64,000 bases of DNA from Castellaniella sp041675725 (GCF_041675725.1 NZ_JBAYTI010000004.1:1-64000); one strand, 5' to 3'; positions 35,246-44,416 are shown, numbered from the stretch's first letter. Notes: generated by a model from the sequence alone, not told the origin. A program made the numbers and translations.

Positions 35246-36633
35246 TGCCGGATGTAATCGGCCACCAGGGCCGCATCACAGTCGAGCACCTCGACCCGCT
35301 GGGGCCGCTGCTCGAGATCCTCGAGACCGGCCGGTACCGCGGGCCACTGACCGGTCGCCTCGACGATCGTTTCGGCAAACTTGGCGGGCAAGGCTGTTTC
35401 GAGCACCAGCATGGGTATGCCGGGTTCCAGGTACTGAGCGGCGACCTTCAGGCCATCGGCCGTATGCGGATCCACCAGCCTCCCCGTTTCTTCGAGCGTT
35501 TGCCGTATCGTCCGCAAGCGGTCCGCATGCGTGCTGGTGCCGGCCACGAACCCATAGCGATCTTCGAACTGCGGCCGCAACGCCGACAGGTCGAACTGCC
35601 CCTGTTCGTGCACACTGCGCATCAGCTCAGTGACGCGCAACGGGTCCCGGTCGACCAGGTCGAAAACGAAACGCTCGAAGTTCGAAGCCCGTGAAATATC
35701 CATCGACGGGCTCGAGGTCGCCTGGGTCTGGCTGGCCGGCCGGGGCCGATACAGGCCGGTACGAAAGAACTCTTCCAGGACGTTGTTTTCGTTGGTGGCA
35801 AGCACCAGCCGATGGATGGGGACCCCCATCTGGCGGGCGATGTGGCCGGCCAGGATGTTGCCGAAATTGCCCGATGGAACCGCAAAAGAAACCTGGCCGC
35901 CCGGATGCGGAGCAACGCGCAGATAACCCCAGACGTAGTAAACGACCTGGGCCGCGATGCGCGCCCAGTTGATCGAATTGACGGCGCCCAGCCGGTAGCG
36001 CTGCTTGAAATCGAGGTCGCCGGCCAAGGTCTTGACCACATCCTGGCATTCGTCGAACACGCCACGCAGGGCCAGATTGTGGATGTTGCCGTCCTGCAGC
36101 GAATACATCTGGGCCCGCTGAAAGGCGCTCATGCGGCCATGCGGCGAGAGCATGAAGACGGCGATGCCTGCCTTGCCACGCAAAGCGTACTCTGCTGCCG
36201 ATCCGGTATCGCCCGACGTCGCCCCCAGGATGTTCAGGGTCTGGCCCCGGCGCACCAGCACGTACTCGAAGACCTGCCCAAGGAACTGCATGGCCATGTC
36301 TTTGAAAGCCAGGGTCGGCCCCTCGGACAGGCCCAGCAACATGAGCCCGTCGCGCAGCGGCTTGACCGGTGCGATGCGCGGAAACACAGCGGGCGCATAG
36401 GCCGCATGAGTCAGGCCATGCAGATCGTCTTCGGGGATATCGCCGATGAACAGGCCCAGGACGCGGGCGGCCAGCTCGGCGTAAGACAGGGACTGCCAGG
36501 CAGCCAGGGTCGTGGCATCCAGCCGCGGCAGCCGTTCGGGCAACGTCAGCCCCCCATCCGGCGCCAGACCTTCGAGGAGGATGTCGCAGAAGGGAGCCGG
36601 GGCCATCCCGCCCCGCGTGGACAGATAGTTCAA
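35233..36633 (-). CDS. thrC: Threonine synthase
   Basis: PLP enzyme that converts O-phosphohomoserine to threonine. 466 residues, the long-form ThrC. It opens NYLSTRGG as this family does. The PLP lysine lies in TLAFKDMAMQFLG, and ATSGDTGSAA is the phosphate-binding loop. The start is TTG at 36633, overlapping the hom stop (TTGA), with GGAG about nine bases upstream; no ATG fits. The frame stays open far into hom, but the conserved N-terminus shows it is not a fusion. Its 3' end overlaps hpnE on the other strand. Confidence 0.93.
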   Translation of the reverse strand: MNYLSTRGGMAPAPFCDILLEGLAPDGGLTLPERLPRLDATTLAAWQSLSYAELAARVLGLFIGDIPEDDLHGLTHAAYAPAVFPRIAPVKPLRDGLMLLGLSEGPTLAFKDMAMQFLGQVFEYVLVRRGQTLNILGATSGDTGSAAEYALRGKAGIAVFMLSPHGRMSAFQRAQMYSLQDGNIHNLALRGVFDECQDVVKTLAGDLDFKQRYRLGAVNSINWARIAAQVVYYVWGYLRVAPHPGGQVSFAVPSGNFGNILAGHIARQMGVPIHRLVLATNENNVLEEFFRTGLYRPRPASQTQATSSPSMDISRASNFERFVFDLVDRDPLRVTELMRSVHEQGQFDLSALRPQFEDRYGFVAGTSTHADRLRTIRQTLEETGRLVDPHTADGLKVAAQYLEPGIPMLVLETALPAKFAETIVEATGQWPAVPAGLEDLEQRPQRVEVLDCDAALVADYIRHHAL

Positions 36634-37934
36634 TTGATGTTCTCCACCCGCAGCCGAGTCACCCCCGAGTGCACGAATGGCAACCCGGCAATAGTCTGCA
36701 GGGCTTGGTCGACGTCGCCCTCTCGGGCCTCGTGGGTCAGGAAAATGATGTCGGCCTGATGTTCGCCGTGGGGCTGCTGGAACATGGAACCGACGGATAT
36801 CCCCATTGCGGCCAGGACCCGGGCCAGATCGGCCAGTACCCCCGGTCGGTCGTCTACCCGCAGGCGCAGATAATAGCTGGTCCGGACGTCCGCCATGGGC
36901 AGAATGGGGATGTCCGCCATGGACTCGGGCTGGAAGGCCAGGTGAGGCACGCGATGCCCCGGATCCGCCCGATGCAGACGCGCCACGTCGACCAGGTCGG
37001 CCACGACGGCCGACGCCGTGGGCAGGGCGCCGGCGCCCTGCCCATAGTACAGGGTCGTGCCGACCATATCGCCACGCACCAGAACGGCGTTCATGGCGCC
37101 TTCCACCTGCGCCAGCAGACAGGTATCGGGCACCAGGGCGGGATGCACCCGCAGTTCGATGCCCTCGGGCCGATGCCGCGTCATGCCCAACAGCTTGATA
37201 CGGTATCCCAGACGCTCGGCGTGGCGAATGTCTTCTGACGCCAATGAGGCAATGCCTTCGATGTGGACCTTGTCGAACTGCACCGGAATACCGAAAGCCA
37301 GCGAGGCCAGCAAGGTGATTTTGTGCGCGGCATCGACGCCTTCGATGTCGAACGTGGGATCGGCCTCGGCGTATCCAAGGCGCTGCGCCTCGGCCAATAC
37401 CGCTTGAAAAGGCAGGCCGCGCTGGCGCATTTCGGAGAGAATGAAGTTGGTCGTGCCATTGATGATGCCAGCCAGCCACTGGATGCGATTCGCCGTCAGG
37501 CCCTCGCGGATCGCCTTGATGATGGGAATGCCGCCCGCCACGGCGGCTTCGAACGCGACCATCACGCCGCGCGACTGTGCGGCGGCGAAGATTTCATTGC
37601 CGTGAACGGCCAGCAACGCCTTGTTGGCCGTGACCACGTGCTTGCCGTGGGCAATGGCTTCGAGCAGGCAGGCGCGCGCGACAGTGTCCCCGCCCATTAG
37701 CTCGACCACGATGTCGACGTCCGGATCCCGTGCCAGCGCCATGCCGTCGGTGGTGACCCGCACGTCTGGACCCAGCAGGGTCCGGGCCTTGGCCACGTCA
37801 CGCACGGCCACGGCCGTGACCTGGATGCGCCGCCCGGCGCGCCGGGAGATTTCCTCGGCATTCTGCGATAGCACCATCCACACGCCGCCCCCGACGACCC
37901 CCAGGCCAAGCAGCCCCACACGCAACGGTTTCAT
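36630..37934 (-). CDS. hom: Homoserine dehydrogenase
   Basis: Reduces aspartate semialdehyde to homoserine, the branch to threonine and methionine. 434 residues. NAD(P) binding is VGLLGLGVVGGGVW near the N-terminus. Catalytic-domain motifs ANKALLAVHG, AAVAGGIPIIKAIREGL and GIINGTTNFIL are clear. A C-terminal ACT domain (YYLRLRVDDRPGVLADLARV) would sense threonine. ATG 37934 overlaps the alaC stop by ATGA. Confidence 0.96.
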   Translation of the reverse strand: MKPLRVGLLGLGVVGGGVWMVLSQNAEEISRRAGRRIQVTAVAVRDVAKARTLLGPDVRVTTDGMALARDPDVDIVVELMGGDTVARACLLEAIAHGKHVVTANKALLAVHGNEIFAAAQSRGVMVAFEAAVAGGIPIIKAIREGLTANRIQWLAGIINGTTNFILSEMRQRGLPFQAVLAEAQRLGYAEADPTFDIEGVDAAHKITLLASLAFGIPVQFDKVHIEGIASLASEDIRHAERLGYRIKLLGMTRHRPEGIELRVHPALVPDTCLLAQVEGAMNAVLVRGDMVGTTLYYGQGAGALPTASAVVADLVDVARLHRADPGHRVPHLAFQPESMADIPILPMADVRTSYYLRLRVDDRPGVLADLARVLAAMGISVGSMFQQPHGEHQADIIFLTHEAREGDVDQALQTIAGLPFVHSGVTRLRVENIN

Positions 37935-39118
37935 TGAATCAACCCATCCTTGCGAAACATGTCTCTGATACCGCGCACCGCTTGCCGCGTGCGCTGTTCG
38001 TTCTCGATCAGGGCGAAGCGCACGTATTCGTCGCCGTATTCGCCAAACCCGATGCCTGGCGATACCGCCACCTTGGCATCGGCCAGCAGCCGCTTGGAGA
38101 ATTCCAGCGACCCCCCGGCCCGATAGGGCTCCGGTATGCGGGCCCAGATGTACATCGACGCCTTGGGGATGGTGACCGGCCAGCCGGCGTCGATCAGCCC
38201 GCGCGACAGCACGTTGCGCCGGTTGCGGTACTGTTCGACCACTTCGGCCACACAATCCTGCGGCCCTTCGAGCGCCGTGATGGCCGCCACCTGAATGGGT
38301 GTGAACGTACCGTAATCGTGGTAGCTCTTGATGCGCGCCAGGGCACCGACCAGATCCTGGTTGCCCACCATGAAGCCAATGCGCCACCCGGCCATGTTGT
38401 AGCTCTTGCTCATCGTGAAGAACTCGACCGCCACGTCCTTGGCCCCGGGCACCTGCATGATGGACGGAGCGACGTAGCCATCGAACGTGATGTCGGCATA
38501 GGCGAGATCATGCACGACCAGGATATCGTGCTCTTTGGCCAGCGCGACGATGCGTTCGAAAAAAGGCCGCTCTACGCATTGCGCCGTCGGGTTGCTCGGA
38601 AAGCCCAGCACCATCATCTTGGGTCTGGGAATGGATTCTCGCACGGCCCGCTCGATTTCATCGAAAAAATCCAGACCCGGCGTCATGGGCACCGAACGGA
38701 TATTGGCACCGGCAATGACCGCCCCATAGATGTGGATGGGATAGCTTGGGTTGGGGACCAGGACCGTATCGCCCCGATCGAGCGTCGCCAGCATCAGGTG
38801 GGCCAGCCCCTCTTTCGAGCCGATCGAGACGATGGCCTCGGTGTCCGGATCCACGCTGACCCCATAACGCCGTTCGTACCACTGGGAAATTGCCCGGCGC
38901 AGCCGCGGAATACCGCGTGACACCGAATAGCCATGCGTATGGTCGCGGCGCGCCACCTCGACCAGCTTGTCGACGATATGCTTGGGCGTCTGCCCATCCG
39001 GATTGCCCATGGACATGTCGATGATGTCTTCGCCCCGCCGCCGGGCCGCCATCTTGAGTTCTGCGGTGATGTTGAACACATAAGGTGGCAGACGCTCGAT
39101 GCGCGAGAAAGTCTTCAT
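37931..39118 (-). CDS. alaC: Alanine-synthesising transaminase AlaC
   Basis: A 395-residue class I aminotransferase that makes alanine from pyruvate with glutamate. The PLP lysine is in TMSKSYNMAGWRIGF. SMGNPDGQTP and GFPSNPTAQ are the AlaC-type substrate and cofactor motifs. It heads the alaC-hom-thrC operon, a usual betaproteobacterial order. The ATG at 39118 is preceded by AGGGG. The related LL-diaminopimelate aminotransferases are the main alternative; the gene context favours AlaC. Confidence 0.88.
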   Translation of the reverse strand: MKTFSRIERLPPYVFNITAELKMAARRRGEDIIDMSMGNPDGQTPKHIVDKLVEVARRDHTHGYSVSRGIPRLRRAISQWYERRYGVSVDPDTEAIVSIGSKEGLAHLMLATLDRGDTVLVPNPSYPIHIYGAVIAGANIRSVPMTPGLDFFDEIERAVRESIPRPKMMVLGFPSNPTAQCVERPFFERIVALAKEHDILVVHDLAYADITFDGYVAPSIMQVPGAKDVAVEFFTMSKSYNMAGWRIGFMVGNQDLVGALARIKSYHDYGTFTPIQVAAITALEGPQDCVAEVVEQYRNRRNVLSRGLIDAGWPVTIPKASMYIWARIPEPYRAGGSLEFSKRLLADAKVAVSPGIGFGEYGDEYVRFALIENEQRTRQAVRGIRDMFRKDGLIQ

Positions 39119-39297
39119 GGGGAGCCCCTGAAAAAAGCTTGGCCACAGCAGAAATTGCGGTGCAGCAAATCCGATAATCTATCTCAAGCGTGCCACTCTC
39201 GCAAATGAGGCGGCCGCAGCGGATGAAAGAGCCGACGGCCCTGGCCATGCTGCGCTATCATTGATCACATTGGCAAGACCCGCAAAGGATGCCCCAC
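39119..39297. other. Divergent intergenic region alaC / Mth938-like gene
   Basis: 179 bp without a gene. Both operons must start here. I found no promoter with two good boxes. TATCAT near 39256 and TTGCGG near 39157 are the nearest partial matches. Confidence 0.3.
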
Positions 39298-39747
39298 GTG
39301 CTGTTGCAAAAAGAATCGAATCCGTCTTTGAACACCGTCACCGCCTACGGCGAAGGCTATCTGGAGATCAACCGCGAACGCTTCGAGACATCGGTCTGCC
39401 TGGCCCCCGAAGGCCCGATCCGCACGCTATCCTTGCACAGCGTCGCCGACATCGACAGCACCCTGCTGACAGAGCTGGTGGGCCTGCGCGCCGCGCCGCA
39501 GGACCCGATGGCGTTCCTCGACGATGCGCCGCCCCCGCTAGAACGGCCAGACGACGCCCCCGAAGTCGTGCTCATCGGCACGGGGTCGTGCCAGGCCTTT
39601 CTGCCCCCAGACGTCATACGTCCCCTGCTCATGGCCGGCATCGGGGTCGAAGCCATGACCACCCACGCCGCCGCCCGCACGTACAACATCCTCATGTCCG
39701 AAGAACGGCGTGTCCTGGCCCTATTGCTTTTTGGAGATTCTGCATGA
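39298..39747 (+). CDS. Mth938-like domain protein (DUF498)
   Basis: A 149-residue Mth938-like (DUF498/NDUFAF3-type) protein. The motifs VTAYGEGYLEINRERFETSV, VVLIGTGSCQAF and TTHAAARTYNILMSEERRV are typical. Human NDUFAF3 helps assemble complex I; the bacterial role is not established. GTG 39298 is chosen because AAAGGA stands eight bases upstream, while ATG 39289 has no site. It is first in a rightward run and overlaps bcp by ATGA. Confidence 0.8.
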   Translation: MLLQKESNPSLNTVTAYGEGYLEINRERFETSVCLAPEGPIRTLSLHSVADIDSTLLTELVGLRAAPQDPMAFLDDAPPPLERPDDAPEVVLIGTGSCQAFLPPDVIRPLLMAGIGVEAMTTHAAARTYNILMSEERRVLALLLFGDSA

Positions 39748-40214
39748 GCCTGCCCATCGTGGGGCAACCCATTCCCCGCCTGACTGGTCCATCCACCCAG
39801 GGTCCGTTCGATTCGGCCCAGCTGGCCGGCAAGCCGTACGTCCTGTATTTCTACCCGCGCGACAACACCCCTGGCTGTACCACCGAGGCGCAGGATTTCC
39901 GTGACCTGCACGGGCAATTTCTGGCACACGGATGCGCGGTGTTTGGCGTCTCCAGGGATTCCTTGAAGTCCCACGAGCGTTTTGCGGAAAAACAATCCCT
40001 GCCCTTCGCCCTGATCAGCGACCCCGATGAAGCGCTGTGCACGCTGTTTGGCGTCATGAAAAACAAGACCCTGTATGGCAAGCCAGTGCGCGGCATCGAG
40101 CGCAGTACGTTCCTGGTGGATGCGGCCGGCCAGCTGGCGCGCGAATGGCGGGGCGTACGCGTACCGGACCACGCGGCCGAAGTCCTGCAGGCCGTACAGG
40201 CCCTGGGCACCTGA
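39744..40214 (+). CDS. bcp: Peroxiredoxin (bacterioferritin comigratory protein/PrxQ)
   Basis: A 156-residue thioredoxin-fold peroxidase that reduces H2O2 and organic peroxides. The peroxidatic cysteine is Cys45 in YPRDNTPGCTTEA. The resolving cysteine five residues later in many BCPs is Gln50 here. Other cysteines are Cys64 and Cys99, so it may be a one-Cys enzyme or use one of these. ATG 39744 overlaps the upstream stop by ATGA. PhoH follows after 12 bp. Confidence 0.9.
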   Translation: MSLPIVGQPIPRLTGPSTQGPFDSAQLAGKPYVLYFYPRDNTPGCTTEAQDFRDLHGQFLAHGCAVFGVSRDSLKSHERFAEKQSLPFALISDPDEALCTLFGVMKNKTLYGKPVRGIERSTFLVDAAGQLAREWRGVRVPDHAAEVLQAVQALGT

Positions 40215-40226
40215 GGCAGCCGCCCC

Positions 40227-41948
40227 ATGCCGCTGCCCAAACCACCCGCCCGTCTGGGCGATCGGGTCCGCCCATCGAGCGAATCCACCGCGACGCCCGC
40301 TGCCACTGCAGTGCCCACTCCCGCCGAAACGCCAGCGCCATCGGTGCCCGCCCGCCAACCAGCCGCCAAACCCGGAAAGCAGCCCGCCGTGGAGACGGCC
40401 CGCCCGGCAGCCGGCCCTGGCGCCGGGGCGACCGTGCCGGTGCCGGCTGCACGCAAGGATCCGCCCCCGGATCGTGCCCCGCGTGCCAGCAAGCGCGGTG
40501 CCGTGCAGACCACATCGTCTCGCCGCCTGGCCGGCACTGGCCAGGCCGGCCCCAAAAAACTGTTCGTTCTGGACACCAACGTCCTGCTGCATGACCCGAG
40601 CTCGCTGTTCCGGTTCGCCGAACACGATATTTTTCTGCCCATGATCGTGCTCGAAGAGCTCGACCACCAGAAAAAAGGCCTATCGGAAGTGGCGCGCAAT
40701 GCGCGCCAGGTCAGCCGTTTCCTGGACCAGCTCATACAAGCCGCCGACCTGACCAAAGGCGTGCCGCTCGATGCCCTGGGCAATACCGAGGCAACGGGCC
40801 TGCTGTATTTTCAGATGCGCCCTGCAGCGGCACCGCTGCCGATCGAACTGCCCATGGGCAAGGCCGACCACGTCATTCTATCGATCGTGCACGATTTACG
40901 GCAGGCGCCCCCGGGGCGCGAAGTCGTGCTGGTGTCCAAGGACATCAACATGCGCCTCAAGGCGCGTGCCCTGGGGCTGGCGGCTGAAGACTACCTGCAT
41001 GACCACGTCATCGACGACACCGATCTGCTCTACGGTGGCGTCATGCCCCTGCCGGATGACTTCTGGGCCCGCCACGGCAAGCAGGTCGAATCCTGGCAAC
41101 AGGATGGCCTCACCTGGTATCGGATACACGGACCTTTGTGCCAGCAGCTGATCGTCAACGAATTCGTCTGGCTCGAGGGCGACATGCCGCTCTACGCCCA
41201 GGTGCGCGAAGTGACGGGGCGCAGCGCGGTCCTGTCCACATTGCGAGACCATAGCCACGGCAAAAACAGTGTCTGGGGCATCACGGCGCGCAACCGCGAG
41301 CAGAATTTCGCCTTCAACCTGCTGCTCAACCCCGACATCGACTTCGTCTCACTGCTGGGCCAAGCCGGGACCGGTAAAACCCTGCTGGCGCTCGCGGCCG
41401 GGTTGGCCCAGGTCTTCGACACGCGCCGCCACACCGAGATCATCATCACACGGGCCACAGTGCCAGTGGGCGATGACATCGGCTTTCTGCCCGGTACCGA
41501 AGAAGAAAAAATGCTCCCCTGGATGGGGGCCCTCGAAGACAATCTCGAGATCCTCCACCAGGGCGCAAGCCGCAATACCGCCTCTGCGGCCAGCCAGAGC
41601 GAATGGGGCCGCCATCTGCCGGCGCTGGACCTGATCCGCTCGCGCATCAAGGTGAAATCGCTCAGTTTCATGCGCGGCCGCACCTTCCTGAACAAATACC
41701 TGATTATCGACGAGGCGCAGAATCTGACCCCAAAGCAGATGAAGACACTGATCACCCGGGCCGGGCCGGGCACCAAAATTGTCTGCCTGGGCAATATCGC
41801 CCAGATCGACACCCCCTACCTGACTGAAGGCAGCTCGGGCCTGACGTACGTCGTCGACCGGTTCAAGGGCTGGCCGCACGCCGGCCACATCATTCTCCAG
41901 CGCGGCGAGCGGTCGCGCCTGGCCGACTATGCCAGCGCCGCCCTCTGA
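40227..41948 (+). CDS. PhoH-family ATPase with N-terminal PIN domain
   Basis: A 573-residue fusion. Residues 1-110 are Pro/Ala-rich and probably disordered. A PIN nuclease domain (about 111-250) has LDTNVLLHD, VLEELD and VLVSKDIN as acidic motifs. The C-terminal PhoH ATPase (about 340-570) has Walker A GQAGTGKT and Walker B IIDEAQN. PIN-PhoH proteins are thought to be RNA nuclease/helicase proteins (PhoH2-like), possibly a toxin or RNA-processing enzyme; the cellular role is not settled. It lies 12 bp after bcp and 16 bp before pdxA. Confidence 0.88.
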   Translation: MPLPKPPARLGDRVRPSSESTATPAATAVPTPAETPAPSVPARQPAAKPGKQPAVETARPAAGPGAGATVPVPAARKDPPPDRAPRASKRGAVQTTSSRRLAGTGQAGPKKLFVLDTNVLLHDPSSLFRFAEHDIFLPMIVLEELDHQKKGLSEVARNARQVSRFLDQLIQAADLTKGVPLDALGNTEATGLLYFQMRPAAAPLPIELPMGKADHVILSIVHDLRQAPPGREVVLVSKDINMRLKARALGLAAEDYLHDHVIDDTDLLYGGVMPLPDDFWARHGKQVESWQQDGLTWYRIHGPLCQQLIVNEFVWLEGDMPLYAQVREVTGRSAVLSTLRDHSHGKNSVWGITARNREQNFAFNLLLNPDIDFVSLLGQAGTGKTLLALAAGLAQVFDTRRHTEIIITRATVPVGDDIGFLPGTEEEKMLPWMGALEDNLEILHQGASRNTASAASQSEWGRHLPALDLIRSRIKVKSLSFMRGRTFLNKYLIIDEAQNLTPKQMKTLITRAGPGTKIVCLGNIAQIDTPYLTEGSSGLTYVVDRFKGWPHAGHIILQRGERSRLADYASAAL

Positions 41949-41964
41949 AGGGGCCGGCGCTCCG

Positions 41965-42954
41965 ATGCGCTCGGCCCAGCCCCTGGGCCTCACCATGGGC
42001 GATGCCTGCGGCATCGGCCCCGAGCTCATCGTGCGTTTGTTCGCCCGTGGCCTGCCCCACCCGGCGGTCGTCTACGGCGATGCCGCGACCTTGCAGCGAG
42101 CCTGCGCCGTAGTGGGCCTGGGCGACGCGCTCTCGATTGTTCCACTGGATGTGCCGGGGCCAGGCTCGACCGGAATGCAAATCGGCGTGCTCGATCGCTG
42201 GCGCGGGCTGCCCGCCGATCTGCCGTGGGGACAGGTCGACGCCCGGGCCGGCCGGGGCGCCTACGAATACCTGTGCCACGCGATCGACGATGCCCTGGCG
42301 GGCCGGCTCAGGGCGCTGGTGACCGCCCCCCTGAACAAAGAAGCCATGCAGCGGGCGGGGCTGGCGTTCCCGGGCCACACTGAGATCCTGGCCAAGCGCA
42401 GTGGCACGCCCCGCTACGCGATGATGCTCGCCAACGACCAGCTGCGTGTCCTGCTGGTCACGATCCATATTCCGCTGGCTCAGGTGCCGCACGCCATCAG
42501 CGTGCAAGCCGAGCTCGACGCCATGCGGCTGGCGCACTTGGCCTGCCTGCAAAGCGGCGTGGCGACGCCGCGCATCGCGGTCGCGGGGCTGAACCCGCAT
42601 GCGGGGGAAAACGGCGCCTTCGGCGATGAAGAAATCCGCATCATCCAGCCGGCGATCGCCCAGGCACGCGCAGAAGGGCTGGACGTCAGCGGGCCCTGGC
42701 CAGGGGACACCGTCTTCATGCGCGCGCGGCAAGGCGAATTCGACATCGTGGTTGCCCAATACCACGACCAGGGGCTGATCCCTGTGAAGTACCTGGGCCT
42801 GGATACCGGGGTCAATGTCACGGTGGGTCTGCCGTTCGTACGCACCAGCGTCGATCACGGCACGGCGTTCGACATCGCGGGCCAGGGCGTCGCACAGGCG
42901 GATTCCCTGGAAGCGGCACTGCACATGGCGCTGCGCATGTCCGCAAAGCCCTGA
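41965..42954 (+). CDS. PdxA-family 4-hydroxythreonine-4-phosphate dehydrogenase
   Basis: A 329-residue NAD- and metal-dependent oxidative decarboxylase of the PdxA family, which supplies pyridoxal phosphate synthesis. PGHTE, GLNPHAGE and YHDQGLIP carry the substrate and metal ligands. The stretch SGPWPGDTVFMRA and GVNVTVGLPFVRTSVDHGTAFDIAG recalls the PdxA2 subgroup (threonate/erythronate phosphate enzymes) more than E. coli PdxA, from memory. So true PdxA is likely but not certain. GAAGGGG precedes ATG 41965; the in-frame ATG at 41929 overlaps phoH and was rejected. The usual surA-ksgA neighbours are absent. Confidence 0.8.
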   Translation: MRSAQPLGLTMGDACGIGPELIVRLFARGLPHPAVVYGDAATLQRACAVVGLGDALSIVPLDVPGPGSTGMQIGVLDRWRGLPADLPWGQVDARAGRGAYEYLCHAIDDALAGRLRALVTAPLNKEAMQRAGLAFPGHTEILAKRSGTPRYAMMLANDQLRVLLVTIHIPLAQVPHAISVQAELDAMRLAHLACLQSGVATPRIAVAGLNPHAGENGAFGDEEIRIIQPAIAQARAEGLDVSGPWPGDTVFMRARQGEFDIVVAQYHDQGLIPVKYLGLDTGVNVTVGLPFVRTSVDHGTAFDIAGQGVAQADSLEAALHMALRMSAKP

Positions 42955-42985
42955 GCGCCCTCGCGGACGCCGCAAAAACAGAAGA

Positions 42986-44359
42986 TCAAAAACCCGGTGA
43001 CGCGGAAAAATTGAGAAACCGGGTGCTGGCGCCCTGAAATGTCAGACGTACCGTGCCGATCGGGCCGTTGCGTTGCTTGCCGATGATGATTTCGGCCGAG
43101 CCCTTGTCTGGGGAATCGGGGTTGTAGACCTCGTCGCGGTAAATGAACAAAATGACGTCGGCATCTTGCTCGATGGCCCCGGACTCGCGCAGGTCGCTCA
43201 TGACGGGGCGTTTGTTGGGCCGTTGCTCGAGACTGCGGTTGAGCTGCGAGAGCGCCATCACCGGGCAGTCGAGCTCCTTGGCCAGGCTCTTGAGGGAGCG
43301 GCTGATCTCAGAGATCTCCGTGGCGCGGTTCTCGCCCGAGCTGCTGGCCGACATGAGCTGCAGGTAATCGATGATGATGAGCCCCAGGCGACCGCATTGC
43401 CGGGCCAGGCGCCGGGATCTGGCGCGCACTTCCATCGCGGTCAGCGCAGGCGTCTCGTCGATGTAGATCTGGGCCTGTTCGACCTTCTGCACGGCGTGCG
43501 TCAGGCGCGGCCAGTCATCCTGGCCCAGCTTGCCGGTACGCATGCGGTGCTGGTCGAGCATCCCCACCGAGCCAATCATGCGCATCGCCAGCTGTACGGC
43601 GCCCATCTCCATGGAAAACACGGCGACCGGCAAACCCTGTTCGATGGCTACGTGCTCGCCGATATTCATGGCCAATGACGTCTTGCCCATGGACGGCCGC
43701 CCGGCGACGATGATCAGGTCGCCCGGCTGCAGGCCGGACGTCATGCGGTCGAGATCGTGGAACCCCGTTGGAACCCCGGTGACGTCCGAATCGCCCTCGC
43801 GATGGTAGAGCTCATCGATGCGCTCGACCACCTGGGCCAGCAGCGGGCGGATCTCCTGGAACCCGGCCATGCCGCGTGCGCCTTCCTGGGCGATCTGAAA
43901 GACTCTGGATTCTGCCTCATCGAGAATTTGACGCGCTTCTTTGCCCTGGGGGTTGAACGCCGCGGCAGAGATTTCGTCGGCAATCGTGACCAGTTTGCGC
44001 AGCATGGAGCGCTCGCGCACGATCTCGGCATAGCGCCGGATGTTGGCTGCCGATGGCGTATTGTGGGCCAGCGCGTTGAGATAGGGCAGCCCACCGCATT
44101 CGTCGAGCCGGCCCGCCGTGCTCAGGGATTCGAGCACGGTCACCACATCCGCCGGGCGCGACAGCGCGATCAGACGCGTGATGTGTTGCCAGATCAGCCG
44201 ATGGTCGTGGCGATAGAAATCATCTTCGGCCAGAACGTCGGCGATGCGGTCGAACGCCGCATTGTCGAGCAGCAAGCCCCCCAAGACGGACTGCTCGGCC
44301 TCGACCGAATGGGGCGGGACGCGCAGATAATCCAGCTGGGCGTCCGTTTGGATTTCCAC
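42986..44359 (-). CDS. dnaB: Replicative DNA helicase DnaB
   Basis: The hexameric replication-fork helicase, 457 residues. The N-terminal domain opens LRVPPHSVEAEQSVLGGLLL. The RecA-like domain has Walker A GRPSMGKTS, IIIDYLQLM (Walker B) and MALSQLNRSLEQRPNKRP near DnaB motif H4. The start is GTG 44359, because GAGGA lies six bases upstream. The in-frame ATG at 44392 falls inside a stable hairpin (44387-44413) and lacks a ribosome site. It is last in the rpsF-priB-rpsR-rplI-dnaB order, 57 bp after rplI. Confidence 0.95.
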   Translation of the reverse strand: MEIQTDAQLDYLRVPPHSVEAEQSVLGGLLLDNAAFDRIADVLAEDDFYRHDHRLIWQHITRLIALSRPADVVTVLESLSTAGRLDECGGLPYLNALAHNTPSAANIRRYAEIVRERSMLRKLVTIADEISAAAFNPQGKEARQILDEAESRVFQIAQEGARGMAGFQEIRPLLAQVVERIDELYHREGDSDVTGVPTGFHDLDRMTSGLQPGDLIIVAGRPSMGKTSLAMNIGEHVAIEQGLPVAVFSMEMGAVQLAMRMIGSVGMLDQHRMRTGKLGQDDWPRLTHAVQKVEQAQIYIDETPALTAMEVRARSRRLARQCGRLGLIIIDYLQLMSASSSGENRATEISEISRSLKSLAKELDCPVMALSQLNRSLEQRPNKRPVMSDLRESGAIEQDADVILFIYRDEVYNPDSPDKGSAEIIIGKQRNGPIGTVRLTFQGASTRFLNFSASPGF

Positions 44360-44386
44360 AGCGATTCCTCGAACGGGCCCTTGGGT

Positions 44387-44413
44387 CGCCATGCCGGACC
44401 CGCCGGCATGGCG
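44387..44413 (-). promoter_or_regulatory. Strong intercistronic hairpin between rplI and dnaB
   Basis: CGCCATGCCGG (44387-44397) and CCGGCATGGCG (44403-44413) are perfect 11-bp arms with a 5-base loop. The hairpin begins three bases after the rplI stop and is not followed by a T tract. It could be an attenuator, an RNA-end stabiliser for the ribosomal part of the message, or a processing site that lowers dnaB relative to rplI. Confidence 0.6.
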
Positions 44414-44416
44414 CAA

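Noticed and set aside
36634..37479. Apparent fusion of an unknown domain to the N-terminus of ThrC
   Set aside because: The frame is open by chance through hom; the ThrC N-terminus and the hom reading frame explain the region.
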